Shown: positions 8,932 through 17,936 of the stretch, in pieces
Layout of the letters: each line of letters starts with the position of its first letter
How positions within the stretch are numbered: the first letter of the stretch is position 1
From: JACMJL01 sp963791805
GTDB lineage: Bacteria > Bacillota > Clostridia > Clostridiales > Clostridiaceae
Assembly (NCBI GenBank): GCA_963791805.1
Contig: CAWBTU010000006.1
Location: 2,027,943-2,091,942 of the forward strand
Direction: 5' to 3'
Length of the DNA: 64,000 nt
Notes under the pieces: generated by a model
Seen by the model: only the letters and a program-made list of their open reading frames with translations
Told to the model about the DNA's origin: nothing
Databases searched by the model: none
Translations under genes and position numbers: made by a program

Positions 8932-9677
8932 AACTTATCTTTCATAGTCTTTAAAACTTTCTTTTCGATTCTAGAAACTTGTACTTGACTTATTCCAAGC
9001 ATTTTTGCAACTTGTATTTGAGTTTTGTCTTTGAAGTACCTTAAAATAATTATCTGCCTTGACTTTGAATCAAGATTATTAAGGGCTTCTTTTAGTATTA
9101 GTTTATCTACTACATCATCATCTTCTGATGCTGTCTCACTTAATTTATCTATTAAAAGTACTGGAGCTCCATCGTCTTGATGTATTACATCATAAAGATA
9201 ATGCAACGAGCTTGAAGATTCTGTTGCAAATATAATATCTTCAGTTGATACTCCTGAAAACTCAGATAGCTCCTCAATAGTTGGATCCCTATTTAACTTT
9301 TTTGTAAGAGCCTCTTTATCATAGTGTATTTTTTTTGCAGTAGTTTTAACACTTCTACTTACTTTTATAATTCCATCATCTCTAAGAAATCTTTTTATTT
9401 CTCCCATTATCATTGGTACTGCATATGTAGAAAACTTCACATTGAACTTTGGCTCAAAATTATTTACCGCTTTAACAAGTCCTATACAACCAATTTGAAA
9501 TATATCCTCATATTCATATCCTCTATTTAAGAATTTCTTACTTATAGAGGACACTAGTGGCAAATTCTTTTCAATTATTTTATTTAAAGCTTCTTTATCA
9601 CCGTTTCTAGCCAAATTTATCAAGGGAAGATTGCTTTCATAATCATAGGTGTTATTTTTAAGCTTCTCTTCATTCAT
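8925..9677 (-). CDS. sigF: RNA polymerase sporulation sigma factor SigF
   Basis: Sigma-F is the first forespore-specific sigma factor. Region 2 is at about 58-101 (DIFQIGCIGLVKAV then KFSTYAVPMIMGEIKRFLRD), region 3 follows, and region 4.2 at 219-240 carries the helix-turn-helix TQIQVAKMLGISQVQVSRIE. The 250-residue length is normal. The ATG at 9677 follows AGGTG; an in-frame GTG at 9686 overlaps that site. It is the last gene of spoIIAA-spoIIAB-sigF. In the known circuit, SpoIIAB binds and holds SigF until dephosphorylated SpoIIAA displaces it, so all three core partners are encoded together here. Confidence 0.97.
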   Translation of the reverse strand: MNEEKLKNNTYDYESNLPLINLARNGDKEALNKIIEKNLPLVSSISKKFLNRGYEYEDIFQIGCIGLVKAVNNFEPKFNVKFSTYAVPMIMGEIKRFLRDDGIIKVSRSVKTTAKKIHYDKEALTKKLNRDPTIEELSEFSGVSTEDIIFATESSSSLHYLYDVIHQDDGAPVLLIDKLSETASEDDDVVDKLILKEALNNLDSKSRQIIILRYFKDKTQIQVAKMLGISQVQVSRIEKKVLKTMKDKLG

Positions 9678-9686
9678 ATTAATCAC

Positions 9687-10115
9687 CTAACTTATTGACT
9701 TAAAATTTTTTTTCATTGTTACCTTTGTACCTTCTTCTTTATTTGATTCAACACACAAGCTATCCATAAATGTTTCCATAACTGTGAAGCCCATGCCTGA
9801 TCTCTCCAAATCTGGTCTTGATGTATATAGTGGTTGCATTGCTTTGTCTAAGTCCTCAATACCGATTCCAGAATCTGAAATAGAAATTGTTAATTCTCCT
9901 TCATTTAGGAATGCTTCAATAGTAATAACTCCTTCTCCATTTTCGTAGCCATGTATAATTGAATTAGTTACAGCTTCAGATACTGCAGTTTTAATGTCTG
10001 ATATTTCTTCGATTGTCGGATCTAGCTGTGAAGCAAATGCTGCTACTGCAACTCTTGCAAACCCTTCATTTTGAGATTTACTTAAAAACTCAATTTTCAT
10101 CATATTATCGTGCAT
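9687..10115 (-). CDS. spoIIAB: Anti-sigma F factor / serine kinase SpoIIAB
   Basis: A 142-residue GHKL-family kinase that holds sigma-F inactive and phosphorylates SpoIIAA. The ATP-binding Bergerat fold is complete: N-box SEAVTNSIIHGY (46-57), G1 box DSGIGI (81-86) and G2 box GMGFTVM (107-113). The ATG at 10115 follows GGGGGG with a 6-nt spacer and lies just after the spoIIAA stop; an in-frame ATG at 10130 would overlap that stop and the ribosome site. sigF begins about 10 nt downstream. Confidence 0.96.
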   Translation of the reverse strand: MHDNMMKIEFLSKSQNEGFARVAVAAFASQLDPTIEEISDIKTAVSEAVTNSIIHGYENGEGVITIEAFLNEGELTISISDSGIGIEDLDKAMQPLYTSRPDLERSGMGFTVMETFMDSLCVESNKEEGTKVTMKKNFKSIS

Positions 10116-10129
10116 ATTAATCCCCCCCA

Positions 10130-10465
10130 TTACATATTTAATAGTGCCTGATCTACACTATCAAACAATTTGATAATTTTAAACATTCCAGATAATTCAA
10201 ATATTGTTTTTATAGTTTTATTTACATTTGCAATACTAAGTCCGCCTTTCCTTAATGAAAGTTTTTTATACCTTCCTATTACCACTCCAATACCAGAACT
10301 ATCCATAAATGTAACTCCAGAGAAATCCATTACAAGCTTATTGAAATTTCCCTTATCAAGGTTATCATCAATTCTATTTCTAACTTCCTCAGCACTATGA
10401 TGATCGAGTTCTCCAGTTAAATATACAACAAGCTTGTCATCATTAGGTTTAAACTTTAAATACAT
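10130..10465 (-). CDS. spoIIAA: Anti-sigma F factor antagonist SpoIIAA
   Basis: A 111-residue STAS-domain protein that frees sigma-F from SpoIIAB when dephosphorylated by SpoIIE. The phosphorylation site motif TFMDSSGIGV places the regulatory serine at S56, equivalent to S58 of B. subtilis SpoIIAA; TGELDHHSAEEV at 18-29 is a second family block. The ATG at 10465 follows GGGGGAGA. It is the first gene of the spoIIA operon, 50 nt from the -10 of the sigma-H-type promoter. Its C-terminus is a few residues shorter than in Bacillus. Confidence 0.96.
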   Translation of the reverse strand: MYLKFKPNDDKLVVYLTGELDHHSAEEVRNRIDDNLDKGNFNKLVMDFSGVTFMDSSGIGVVIGRYKKLSLRKGGLSIANVNKTIKTIFELSGMFKIIKLFDSVDQALLNM

Positions 10466-10514
10466 AAGTATCTCCCCCCGTTAAAGATTAATTGTAAATT
10501 ATTACCTTATAAGT

Positions 10515-10541
10515 ATTCTATATCTGATTCCAGATTCCTCT
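10515..10541 (-). promoter_or_regulatory. Sigma-H-type promoter of spoIIA
   Basis: On the minus strand AGAGGAATC (10541-10533) fits the sigma-H -35 consensus RnAGGAwwW except for its last base. After 11 nt, ATAGAAT (10521-10515) fits the -10 consensus RnnGAAT. spoIIA is a known sigma-H and Spo0A target. I see no perfect Spo0A box (TGTCGAA) nearby. Confidence 0.8.
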
Positions 10542-10650
10542 TTTAACACAAACACTTTTTATATTATTTACAATAATTACTTTTTTATTCAATTATCTAA
10601 ATAATTGTAATAAAAAAATGCCCTGATAGGCATTCCTTAAAATTTAAAAA

Positions 10651-12402
10651 TCAGATTTCATTTTGGATTAGTTTAATTTCATTTGCATCTAATTCAAAAT
10701 ATTTATAAAGCCAGTTCTCATCGTTGTTATCACTAATCATTGTTGGTATGCAAAGTTTCATAATATTATTAGGATAATATTCATATTGATTTTCTCCTAG
10801 TTTTTTTGCAAAAGATTTGAAATAATATTCATAAATATCACTATTCAGTATCTTAAGTAAATAATCATAAGTAAAAGGCACATTTTCTTTAAGTTTAAGA
10901 CAATAAACATCTGCACTAAAATAGCTTCCTTTATCTAATGCAAATCTATTATTTGATGATTTATAAGGGAATACTATTTTTTCATCTTCAAATATTGCAA
11001 AATTCCTGCCCCACTGAAGTTCATACCATTTTCTTACTCCATTAACACATTCCCTTCTTTGCGTTAATTTCACTTTGTGGTTACTAATGTATTTTATATT
11101 ACATGGAAAAGATACTTCTTCATTTATCAAATTGGAATAAATTAAGTAATTATCTTTTCTTTTTACTACATCCTTTTCTATGTAACTACTTTTAATCCAG
11201 GGTTTAATTAATACTTTTTCAAGTTTATTTTCCTCAATTATTTTACTAGTAACTACAAAAGCAGCATCACAACCAGTAATAATTCCTTGATAGCTTTCAC
11301 AAATATTAAAAAGAGTGGTAAAACTCTTTTTTTCAATTTTGTTTATAATAATTCTTGAAGCCTCATCTCGTAGTATCCATCCCTTGTTATTTAACAAATT
11401 TTTATTTATAAAAAATCTACTGTAATCATTTCCATCTCCACTAAAAAGCGAATAACAAAAGCTTTTTCCTCGATCTAGCACATTAGAATTAGGTTTAATA
11501 ACCTCAATATCATAACTCTGTTTTTCATCATTTTCAATAAACATTATTACTGGATCTATTCCTACTCCTTTGAAGGGACGTACTCCATAAAAATCAACTA
11601 TACAGTTTATGGTGCAATAATTCTTTAAAACTTTACGTAGTTCTTCGCCGCTTGGAGATTCCAAGAAATATCTTGAAGTAATAAAAGTTAACTTTCCATC
11701 CTTTTTTAAATACTTTAATGCACTGACAAAAAAACAGTATGATAAATCACTTTTATCTTTATATATTTCACCGAAAATACCTTTTAATGAGGCTGAATAA
11801 TCTCTATCAACAGTTTTATGTCCTACATAAGGTGGATTACCAATTATAATATTAAATTCCTCTTCTACATTTCCTAATAAAAAATCACACTTTTTTATAT
11901 TTTCAATGTTAATATGGCCACTGAGAGCAAACAAATCAATATAAAATGCTTTTATTGATATATCATTAATATCAAATCCAAATATATTATTATTTATAAT
12001 ATGTTGACTTAAATTTTCTTCATTTAACAAAAGTTGATTTTCATTGTTAATAATTTCCAGATTTTCAATATATATGTTATACAAATATTTGTATAACGGT
12101 ATAAGAAAATTACCTGTACCACAAGCCGGATCCAGTATTTTCAGAAATGGATTTAGAATTATTTCGTCTGCAGAAAAAGTATTATTCAAAATATATTTAC
12201 TTATTATCTCAGGAGTATATATAGTTCCATGACTTTTATTATCATTGATAAGTTTATAATAGGTATCTCCAAAACTTTCTGTAATACCTATTCCAAGTAT
12301 TTTTTTGTAATGATTAATTGCAGTTAATTTGTATATACTATCAATAGGTTGTAAAAGCATACTATATAATTCTTCTAATTTTAGAATCAAAAAATCTAAC
12401 AT
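10651..12402 (-). CDS. Orphan N6-adenine DNA methyltransferase, CamA-like
   Basis: A 583-residue gamma-type adenine methyltransferase. SAM-binding motif I is DPACGTGNF (91-99), preceded by GTIYTP (59-64); the catalytic motif IV is NPPY (189-192) in IIGNPPYVGHK. The C-terminal half is the target recognition region, with blocks QGIITGCDAAF (372-382), RRECVNGVRKWYELQWGR (449-466) and FPYKSSNNRFALD. From memory these blocks closely resemble CamA of Clostridioides difficile, the conserved solitary methyltransferase that modifies CAAAAA and affects sporulation. No restriction endonuclease or specificity gene is adjacent. The ATG at 12402 follows GGAG. It lies between spoIIA and divergent pdaA. Family is sure; the CamA link and any sporulation role are inference. 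Confidence 0.88.
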   Translation of the reverse strand: MLDFLILKLEELYSMLLQPIDSIYKLTAINHYKKILGIGITESFGDTYYKLINDNKSHGTIYTPEIISKYILNNTFSADEIILNPFLKILDPACGTGNFLIPLYKYLYNIYIENLEIINNENQLLLNEENLSQHIINNNIFGFDINDISIKAFYIDLFALSGHINIENIKKCDFLLGNVEEEFNIIIGNPPYVGHKTVDRDYSASLKGIFGEIYKDKSDLSYCFFVSALKYLKKDGKLTFITSRYFLESPSGEELRKVLKNYCTINCIVDFYGVRPFKGVGIDPVIMFIENDEKQSYDIEVIKPNSNVLDRGKSFCYSLFSGDGNDYSRFFINKNLLNNKGWILRDEASRIIINKIEKKSFTTLFNICESYQGIITGCDAAFVVTSKIIEENKLEKVLIKPWIKSSYIEKDVVKRKDNYLIYSNLINEEVSFPCNIKYISNHKVKLTQRRECVNGVRKWYELQWGRNFAIFEDEKIVFPYKSSNNRFALDKGSYFSADVYCLKLKENVPFTYDYLLKILNSDIYEYYFKSFAKKLGENQYEYYPNNIMKLCIPTMISDNNDENWLYKYFELDANEIKLIQNEI

Positions 12403-12426
12403 TTTATTTCTCCATTTGCAATTTAA

Positions 12427-12480
12427 TTTCAGCTAACCATGTTCAAACAAGCTGAAAATATAACGTCATAGTGTTTGAAC
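12427..12480. repeat. Two overlapping inverted repeats between the methyltransferase gene and pdaA
   Basis: GTTCAAACA (12441-12449) is the exact reverse complement of TGTTTGAAC (12472-12480). A second pair, TTTCAGC (12427-12433) with GCTGAAA (12451-12457), overlaps it, so the two hairpins exclude one another. They could be operators or an RNA switch in the methyltransferase leader. Confidence 0.5.
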
Positions 12481-12570
12481 TTTGTGAGTAGCAAGCTTTT
12501 CGAATTAATTGTTATAGACCTATAATACGACATACTAAAAATTATAACATATGTTGAAAGGAAGTAAAAT

Positions 12571-13371
12571 ATGCGAAAATATGCGTTTACTATTTTTATT
12601 CTATTCTCTATCTTAATAGTTAGTTATGAACCTATATCCTATAAAGCTTCTTCAGAAAAAAAAGACTTTTCATCAACTTTAAGCACCACTGAAAAGAGCT
12701 GGCACTTTGTCCCTAAAAATGATGGTACACCATCTGGTGCTGCTAGAGATTCTGGCAATTTCCTTGAAAAATACAATGGAAGCTTTTTAGGAGATACCTC
12801 TAAAAAAGAAATATATCTCACTTTTGATGAAGGGTATGAAAATGGCTACACCTCAAAAATTCTCGATATTTTAAAAGCTAATAACGTAAAAGCAGCTTTT
12901 TTTGTAACTACACCCTATATAAAATCCGAAGAAGCTTTGATAAAAAGAATGGTGGCTGAAGGTCATTTAGTATGTAATCATTCCACAACGCATCCCTCAA
13001 TGGCCAGTATTACTGATGAAGATAAATTTAATAATGAACTAATTACTTGCCAAAACACCTTTGAAACTCTAACTGGTACTAAGATGCCTAGATTTTTCAG
13101 ACCTCCTATGGGCAAATATAGTGAACTTTCACTTTATCGGACCCAGCAATTAGGTTATAAAACTATATTTTGGAGTTTTGCCTATGTTGACTGGTTTCAA
13201 GATAAACAACCTAGAGAAGAATATGCTAGAAAAATAATTATGCAGAGAACTCATAATGGTGGGATTTTTCTTCTTCATGCAGTTTCTGTTACTAACACAA
13301 ATGTACTAGACTATATTATTAAGCAATGGAAAGATCATGGCTTTGAACTTAAAACTCTAGATGAATTATAA
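12571..13371 (+). CDS. pdaA: Polysaccharide deacetylase PdaA (muramic delta-lactam synthesis)
   Basis: PdaA removes the N-acetyl group from muramic acid in spore cortex so that muramic-delta-lactam can form, the mark recognised by germination lytic enzymes. The 266-residue protein has an N-terminal signal or anchor (about 4-20) and a NodB homology domain. Motif 1 is LTFDEGYENGYT (D86, with Glu where classical NodB enzymes have a second Asp), motif 2 is NHSTTHPS (H137, H141) and motif 3 is RPPMGKYSE (177-185). The ATG at 12571 follows AAAGGAAG. It is a single gene with a bidirectional terminator. A CATACTA at 12531-12537 resembles a sigma-G -10, but I found no matching -35. Confidence 0.93.
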   Translation: MRKYAFTIFILFSILIVSYEPISYKASSEKKDFSSTLSTTEKSWHFVPKNDGTPSGAARDSGNFLEKYNGSFLGDTSKKEIYLTFDEGYENGYTSKILDILKANNVKAAFFVTTPYIKSEEALIKRMVAEGHLVCNHSTTHPSMASITDEDKFNNELITCQNTFETLTGTKMPRFFRPPMGKYSELSLYRTQQLGYKTIFWSFAYVDWFQDKQPREEYARKIIMQRTHNGGIFLLHAVSVTNTNVLDYIIKQWKDHGFELKTLDEL

Positions 13372-13384
13372 AAATGTTGATTTT

Positions 13385-13420
13385 TAAAAAAATAACTAGC
13401 AAATATGCTAGTCATTTTTT
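13385..13420. terminator. Bidirectional terminator between pdaA and fchA
   Basis: ACTAGCA (13395-13401) pairs with TGCTAGT (13406-13412) with a 4-nt loop. T-rich runs follow on both strands, serving convergent pdaA and the hut operon. Confidence 0.8.
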
Positions 13421-13462
13421 ATCTTTTATTCTTTTATAACTAAAGTGAATAACTTGTTATAG

Positions 13463-14098
13463 TTATATCTTTGAATTACACACTCTCATTATTTCTTCTT
13501 TTCTCTTAATCCCTGTCTCAACTATATAATTACAATGCTGAAGAACTTTTTCTTTAAAGGCTTCATCTTTAATGCTTGCAAGATTTATCTTAACATTAAG
13601 CACAGCACTTTCTATAGCAGCTTGTAGCATTAAAGATGCTACGCCTGCATCAGAAATAGCATTTTTATTACCATATGCTGCTGCAATATCAATACATTCA
13701 TATAGTGAATATGCTTTTTCAGCTAAGGCTAAAGGTACTTCCAATGCCACTAAGTATCCATTCTGAATTGCATCAAGTCGTTTAGACTTTTCATCTTCAG
13801 TTTCTTTTGGCAACTTGAAGGCTGCAATAACGTCGTTAAAGGCTTCAGCATCTTTATCCATAAAATCAGTAAATACTTCAATTAAAGATTTTACCTTTTC
13901 GAGTGAACTTTTAATTTCTGCTTTTATACTGTCATTATATTCCTCATACATCTTTTTACCTACGGTTAAGTTGAAAACCATACAAGTTAAAGAAGCTGCA
14001 GTAGATGCTGCAAAGGCTGCTGTACTTCCGCCTCCTGGTGCTGGTGCATCAGAACTAAGAACTTCTAAAAAGTCTTGTATTTTTAATTCTTTTAACAT
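13463..14098 (-). CDS. fchA: Formimidoyltetrahydrofolate cyclodeaminase
   Basis: A 211-residue helical protein of the FTCD_C family. It converts 5-formimino-THF to 5,10-methenyl-THF and ammonia, passing the one-carbon unit of histidine to the folate pool. The family signature SDAPAPGGGSTAAFAAS is at 15-31. In animals this domain is fused to the formiminotransferase; here it is separate, as in purine- and histidine-fermenting clostridia. The ATG at 14098 follows AAGGAGA and overlaps the hutI stop by 7 nt, so translation is coupled. It is the last gene of hutH-ftcD-hutI-fchA. Confidence 0.92.
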   Translation of the reverse strand: MLKELKIQDFLEVLSSDAPAPGGGSTAAFAASTAASLTCMVFNLTVGKKMYEEYNDSIKAEIKSSLEKVKSLIEVFTDFMDKDAEAFNDVIAAFKLPKETEDEKSKRLDAIQNGYLVALEVPLALAEKAYSLYECIDIAAAYGNKNAISDAGVASLMLQAAIESAVLNVKINLASIKDEAFKEKVLQHCNYIVETGIKRKEEIMRVCNSKI

Positions 14099-15333
14099 TT
14101 TATCTCTCCTTTTTCTACTACTATTTTGCCTTTTTTTATTACTTTCTCAACTGAATTTATCCCAAAATGATAAACTAAGTGATTTAAATTTGGACTATCA
14201 AATATTACTATATCAGCTATTTTCCCAATTTCAATACTTCCAATGGATTTTTCTCTTCCAATTGCTGTTGCAGCATTAATAGTCATTGCATTAATTATTT
14301 CTTCTGGTAATAGTCCCATTCCAAAACAAGCAAAAGTCATAACTGTCTGAAGTGACTCTGTTGGACATGTACCAGGATTACAATCAGTTGCAAGGGCTAT
14401 TTTTAGACCTTCCTGAATCATTCTTCTTGCACTAGCATATTTATTTAGTCTTAAATAGAAAGATGTACAGGGTAATAGCACAGGAATAACTCCTTGAAGC
14501 GCCATCTGCTTGATTCCTTCTATAGAAGCTCCTACTAAATGCTCAGCAGAAATTGCATTAACCTCTGCAGCTAACTCAGCCCCTCCTATAGATTCAATCT
14601 CATCAGCATGAATTTTTGCTTTTAGGCCATGATTTTTTCCTGAAATCAATATCTCTCTGCTTTCCTCTACCGTGAAAACACCTTTTTCACAAAAAACATC
14701 TATGAATTCAGCCAAATCATTTTCAGCCACATATTGAGTCATCTTATTTATAATCAAATCAATATAGGCTTTTCTATCATTTTTATATTCTAATGGAATA
14801 GCATGGGCACCCATAAAGGTTGAAACAATATCCAAGGGATGACTTTCATTTAATAATTTATTTACTTGAAGAATTTTTATTTCATCTTCATAAGTAAGTC
14901 CATACCCTGATTTGCTTTCGATTGTGGTTGTTCCATGAAGTAGCATGGTATCCAGTCTTTTCTTTGTTTGCGAAGCTAGTTCTTCAAGTGTTAATTTCCT
15001 AGTTTCTCTAACAGTGCTAAGAATTCCACCACCACTATTTAATATATCTATGTAGCTTACATTACTTAGTTTTAATTCTAGCTCTTTTTCCCTTGAACCT
15101 CCATAAACCACGTGTGTATGACTATCAATAAGACCTGGTGTTACAGTTTTACCTGATCCATCAATTAATAAGGAACTAGAATCAATAAACTTTTCATAAT
15201 GATTTCCTTGTCCAACTTCTGTTATTTTGTCATCTTCAAGTATTATATAACCATTTTCAATTATTCCAGAATCCTTTATAGATTCTTTACTACAAGTTAC
15301 TAAACATTGTATACTTTTAATTATAGTTTTCAA
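14092..15333 (-). CDS. hutI: Imidazolonepropionase
   Basis: It hydrolyses imidazolone-5-propionate to N-formimino-L-glutamate, the third step of histidine breakdown. It is an amidohydrolase of about 413 residues: metal ligands H72 and H74 in DSHTHVVYGGSREKE, KSGYGL, THE block STFMGAHAIP, KIHADEI and ATDCNPGTCPTE are all present and match B. subtilis HutI closely. I chose the TTG at 15333 because GAGGG lies 7 nt upstream; it begins 11 nt after the ftcD stop. An in-frame ATG at 15354 would overlap ftcD without a ribosome site. Its product is the substrate of FtcD, encoded just upstream. Confidence 0.94.
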   Translation of the reverse strand: MKTIIKSIQCLVTCSKESIKDSGIIENGYIILEDDKITEVGQGNHYEKFIDSSSLLIDGSGKTVTPGLIDSHTHVVYGGSREKELELKLSNVSYIDILNSGGGILSTVRETRKLTLEELASQTKKRLDTMLLHGTTTIESKSGYGLTYEDEIKILQVNKLLNESHPLDIVSTFMGAHAIPLEYKNDRKAYIDLIINKMTQYVAENDLAEFIDVFCEKGVFTVEESREILISGKNHGLKAKIHADEIESIGGAELAAEVNAISAEHLVGASIEGIKQMALQGVIPVLLPCTSFYLRLNKYASARRMIQEGLKIALATDCNPGTCPTESLQTVMTFACFGMGLLPEEIINAMTINAATAIGREKSIGSIEIGKIADIVIFDSPNLNHLVYHFGINSVEKVIKKGKIVVEKGEIKC

Positions 15334-15344
15334 TAGAAATCCCT

Positions 15345-16241
15345 CTACTCCCATACTCTTTTCTCAAGAATTTGATTCATTGAAAAATTCTCAATTTGTA
15401 AATAGTACTCAGCACTTTTTATCAATGCTTCCATTGGAACTAAACCTATAACTTCACTTCCAACCACAGGTACTCCATATCTTTTAGCTTCCATTTTAAC
15501 CATTTCAAAGGCTCTATATACTGCTGTTTTTTCATAATTTACTAAATTCATGGATACTTGAACTATATTTCTATCTTCAAGTTTAACGCCCATAGCCTTC
15601 ACAAATCGCAATCCGCCACCGATATGTCTTACTGATTTTGCTATTTTTTCAGCAATTTCTAGATTATCTGTTCCAAGGTTTACATTATAAGCAACTAAAG
15701 GAACTCTAGCACTAACTGCAACGCAGCCACCTTTAATATTTACTTCTTTAGGGCCATAATCTGGAGCCCATTCTGTTTCTTGAATTTTCTTAAAGAAGCC
15801 TTCATACTCGCCTTTTCTAACGACTGCAAGATTTTGTCTTCCAGCAGATTTTGAAGCGTCTTCATATAAATATACTGGTATATTAAACTTCTCTCCAATT
15901 TGTTTTCCAACCCTATTTGCTATCTCAATACATTCTTCCATTGTAACTTCTGATACAGGAACAAAAGGTACAACGTCTAGTGCTCCCATTCTAGGATGAC
16001 CACCTTGATGCAAAGTCATATCTATATTTTCATATACTCTTTTGGCCAAATCTATAATAGCTTCTTCAAGCTTTTCAGGTGCACCTATCATAGTGACAAC
16101 TGTTCTATTATGATCACTATCAGAAGAATAATCTAAAAGTTTAACACCTTCTCTTCCTCTTACAGCATCTAATATTTTTTCTATCACTTTCTTGTCTCTA
16201 CCTTCACTGAAATTTGGTATACATTCAACAATTTTTGCCAT
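15345..16241 (-). CDS. ftcD: Glutamate formimidoyltransferase
   Basis: A 298-residue protein with the two formiminotransferase subdomains. It moves the formimino group from formiminoglutamate to tetrahydrofolate, giving glutamate and 5-formimino-THF. The start VECIPNFSEGRD is the family hallmark, and H82 in HQGGHPRMGALDVVPFVP corresponds to the catalytic histidine. The ATG at 16241 follows AGGAGG. It lies between hutH and hutI; with fchA it forms the folate-dependent branch, in place of the formimidoylglutamase (HutG) route of B. subtilis. Confidence 0.95.
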   Translation of the reverse strand: MAKIVECIPNFSEGRDKKVIEKILDAVRGREGVKLLDYSSDSDHNRTVVTMIGAPEKLEEAIIDLAKRVYENIDMTLHQGGHPRMGALDVVPFVPVSEVTMEECIEIANRVGKQIGEKFNIPVYLYEDASKSAGRQNLAVVRKGEYEGFFKKIQETEWAPDYGPKEVNIKGGCVAVSARVPLVAYNVNLGTDNLEIAEKIAKSVRHIGGGLRFVKAMGVKLEDRNIVQVSMNLVNYEKTAVYRAFEMVKMEAKRYGVPVVGSEVIGLVPMEALIKSAEYYLQIENFSMNQILEKRVWE

Positions 16242-16264
16242 GTTCTTTCCTCCTAGTTTGAGAT

Positions 16265-17788
16265 TTAGAATAAAATATTTACTGCTTCTTTTACAGCATT
16301 TAATATTTCACCATTTTTAATTAATGCTTCAACTTTATCCATTTCCTTATACATAACTACATCTTTATCTAAAAATGATACAGTTTTCCTAACTATTTCA
16401 TAGGCCTTATTCGTTCCAGCGCCTAGTTCCAGTCCATCTCTGAAATCAATGGCTTGACATGCAGCAAGTATTTCTGTAGCTATTACTCTTCTAGTATTAT
16501 TAACTACTTCTCTGCACTTAACTGCAGCAATAGTTCCCATACTTACATGATCCTCTTGATTAGCTGAGGAAGGTATAGAATCTACAGATGCCGGATGACA
16601 AAGTACCTTATTCTCTGACACTAATGAAGCTGCAGCATACTGAGTTATCATAAATCCAGAGTTTAAACCTCCATGTTTAACTAAGAAAGGTGGCAAATCG
16701 TTCAACTGATAGTTAATAAGCCTTTCTAACCGTCTTTCCGAAATATTGGCAAGTTCCGCCACAGCTATTGCTAGAAAATCAAAACTCAAGGCCATTGGTT
16801 GACCATGAAAATTACCACCAGAAATAATTTCACCCTCTTCTGTAATAATTGGATTGTCTGTAACAGAATTAATTTCTATCTCCACTCTTTCTCTTACATA
16901 ATTAATAGCGTCCTTACTAGCACCATGCACTTGAGGAATACATCTTAGGGAATATGCATCTTGAACTCTAAGTTCGCCCTGAGAGGTCACATAGGTGCTT
17001 CCTGAGGTTAAGTTCAACAGGTTTTTAGCTGTATTCATTTGACCTTTATGAGGTCTTATAACATGTATTCTCTCGTCGTAAGCATTTTTTATTCCTCTAA
17101 GGGCTTCAACAGTAAGTGCAGCAGAAACATCAGCTAACTTTAAAAGTTCAATACTATCATACAAATTTATTGCTCCAACAGCTGTCATTACTTGAGTTCC
17201 GTTTATTAATGCAAGGCCTTCCTTTGCCGTTAATTCAATTACAGGAATTCCTGCCTTCTCCATAGCAACCTTACCTTCAAATGGCATACCTTCAAACTCT
17301 GCTTCACCTTCTCCAAGCATAGGAAGAACCATATGAGATAAAGGTGCCAAATCACCTGAGGCGCCTAAGGAACCTTTTTTAGGTATTCTAGGGTGAACTC
17401 CTCGGTTTAACAATTCTAAAAGTGTGTTAAGTGTTTCAATACTTATTCCAGAATATCCTTTTGAAAGAGCATTTATTCTTAATAACATTATTGCTCTAAC
17501 TTCTTCACAAGAAAAATTATCACCTGTTCCACAAGCATGAGATATTATTAAATTTCTCTGCAATTCTTTACTATCTTCTTGAGAAATTGCTACATCAGAG
17601 AATTTTCCAAAGCCTGTAGTAATTCCATAAGCAACTCTATCATTGTTTACATATTCTTCAACAATTTTTCTTGATTTTATTACTCTTTCTACAGCAATAG
17701 TAGCCAACTCTACTTTATAATTGTTTCTTGCTACGTTTATTATATCTTCTAATTCTAAACTTTCTCCATCTAAAACAACTAGTTCCAT
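16265..17788 (-). CDS. hutH: Histidine ammonia-lyase
   Basis: It deaminates L-histidine to trans-urocanate and ammonia. The 507-residue length is standard. The self-forming MIO cofactor triad Ala-Ser-Gly is at 143-145 in GSLGASGDLAPLSH; other blocks are YGITTGFG, NGTQ, TDNPII and PSSANQEDHVSM. The ATG at 17788 follows GAGGAG with 7 nt; a GTG directly before it is not needed. It is the first gene of the four-gene hut cluster. Urocanase, which should act on its product, is not encoded in this window. Confidence 0.97.
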   Translation of the reverse strand: MELVVLDGESLELEDIINVARNNYKVELATIAVERVIKSRKIVEEYVNNDRVAYGITTGFGKFSDVAISQEDSKELQRNLIISHACGTGDNFSCEEVRAIMLLRINALSKGYSGISIETLNTLLELLNRGVHPRIPKKGSLGASGDLAPLSHMVLPMLGEGEAEFEGMPFEGKVAMEKAGIPVIELTAKEGLALINGTQVMTAVGAINLYDSIELLKLADVSAALTVEALRGIKNAYDERIHVIRPHKGQMNTAKNLLNLTSGSTYVTSQGELRVQDAYSLRCIPQVHGASKDAINYVRERVEIEINSVTDNPIITEEGEIISGGNFHGQPMALSFDFLAIAVAELANISERRLERLINYQLNDLPPFLVKHGGLNSGFMITQYAAASLVSENKVLCHPASVDSIPSSANQEDHVSMGTIAAVKCREVVNNTRRVIATEILAACQAIDFRDGLELGAGTNKAYEIVRKTVSFLDKDVVMYKEMDKVEALIKNGEILNAVKEAVNILF

Positions 17789-17936
17789 CACTAATCTCCT
17801 CTATATGTATAGTTCTATATTTTTCACTACTATATTATTCTTTATTCCCTTACAAATCCCCTTTTTATTTTGGGCATTCAATTTTCTGAATATATTTACG
17901 ACAATAATGCATCACCGTAGTAAATAATTAAATTTT

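Noticed and set aside
12504..12540. Sigma-G promoter of pdaA
   Set aside because: CATACTA at 12531 fits a sigma-G -10, but no GNATR-like -35 lies at 17-18 nt, so I did not list it as a feature.
13815..14279. 154-codon plus-strand frame
   Set aside because: It is antisense to the fchA/hutI junction, both on the minus strand with strong motifs.
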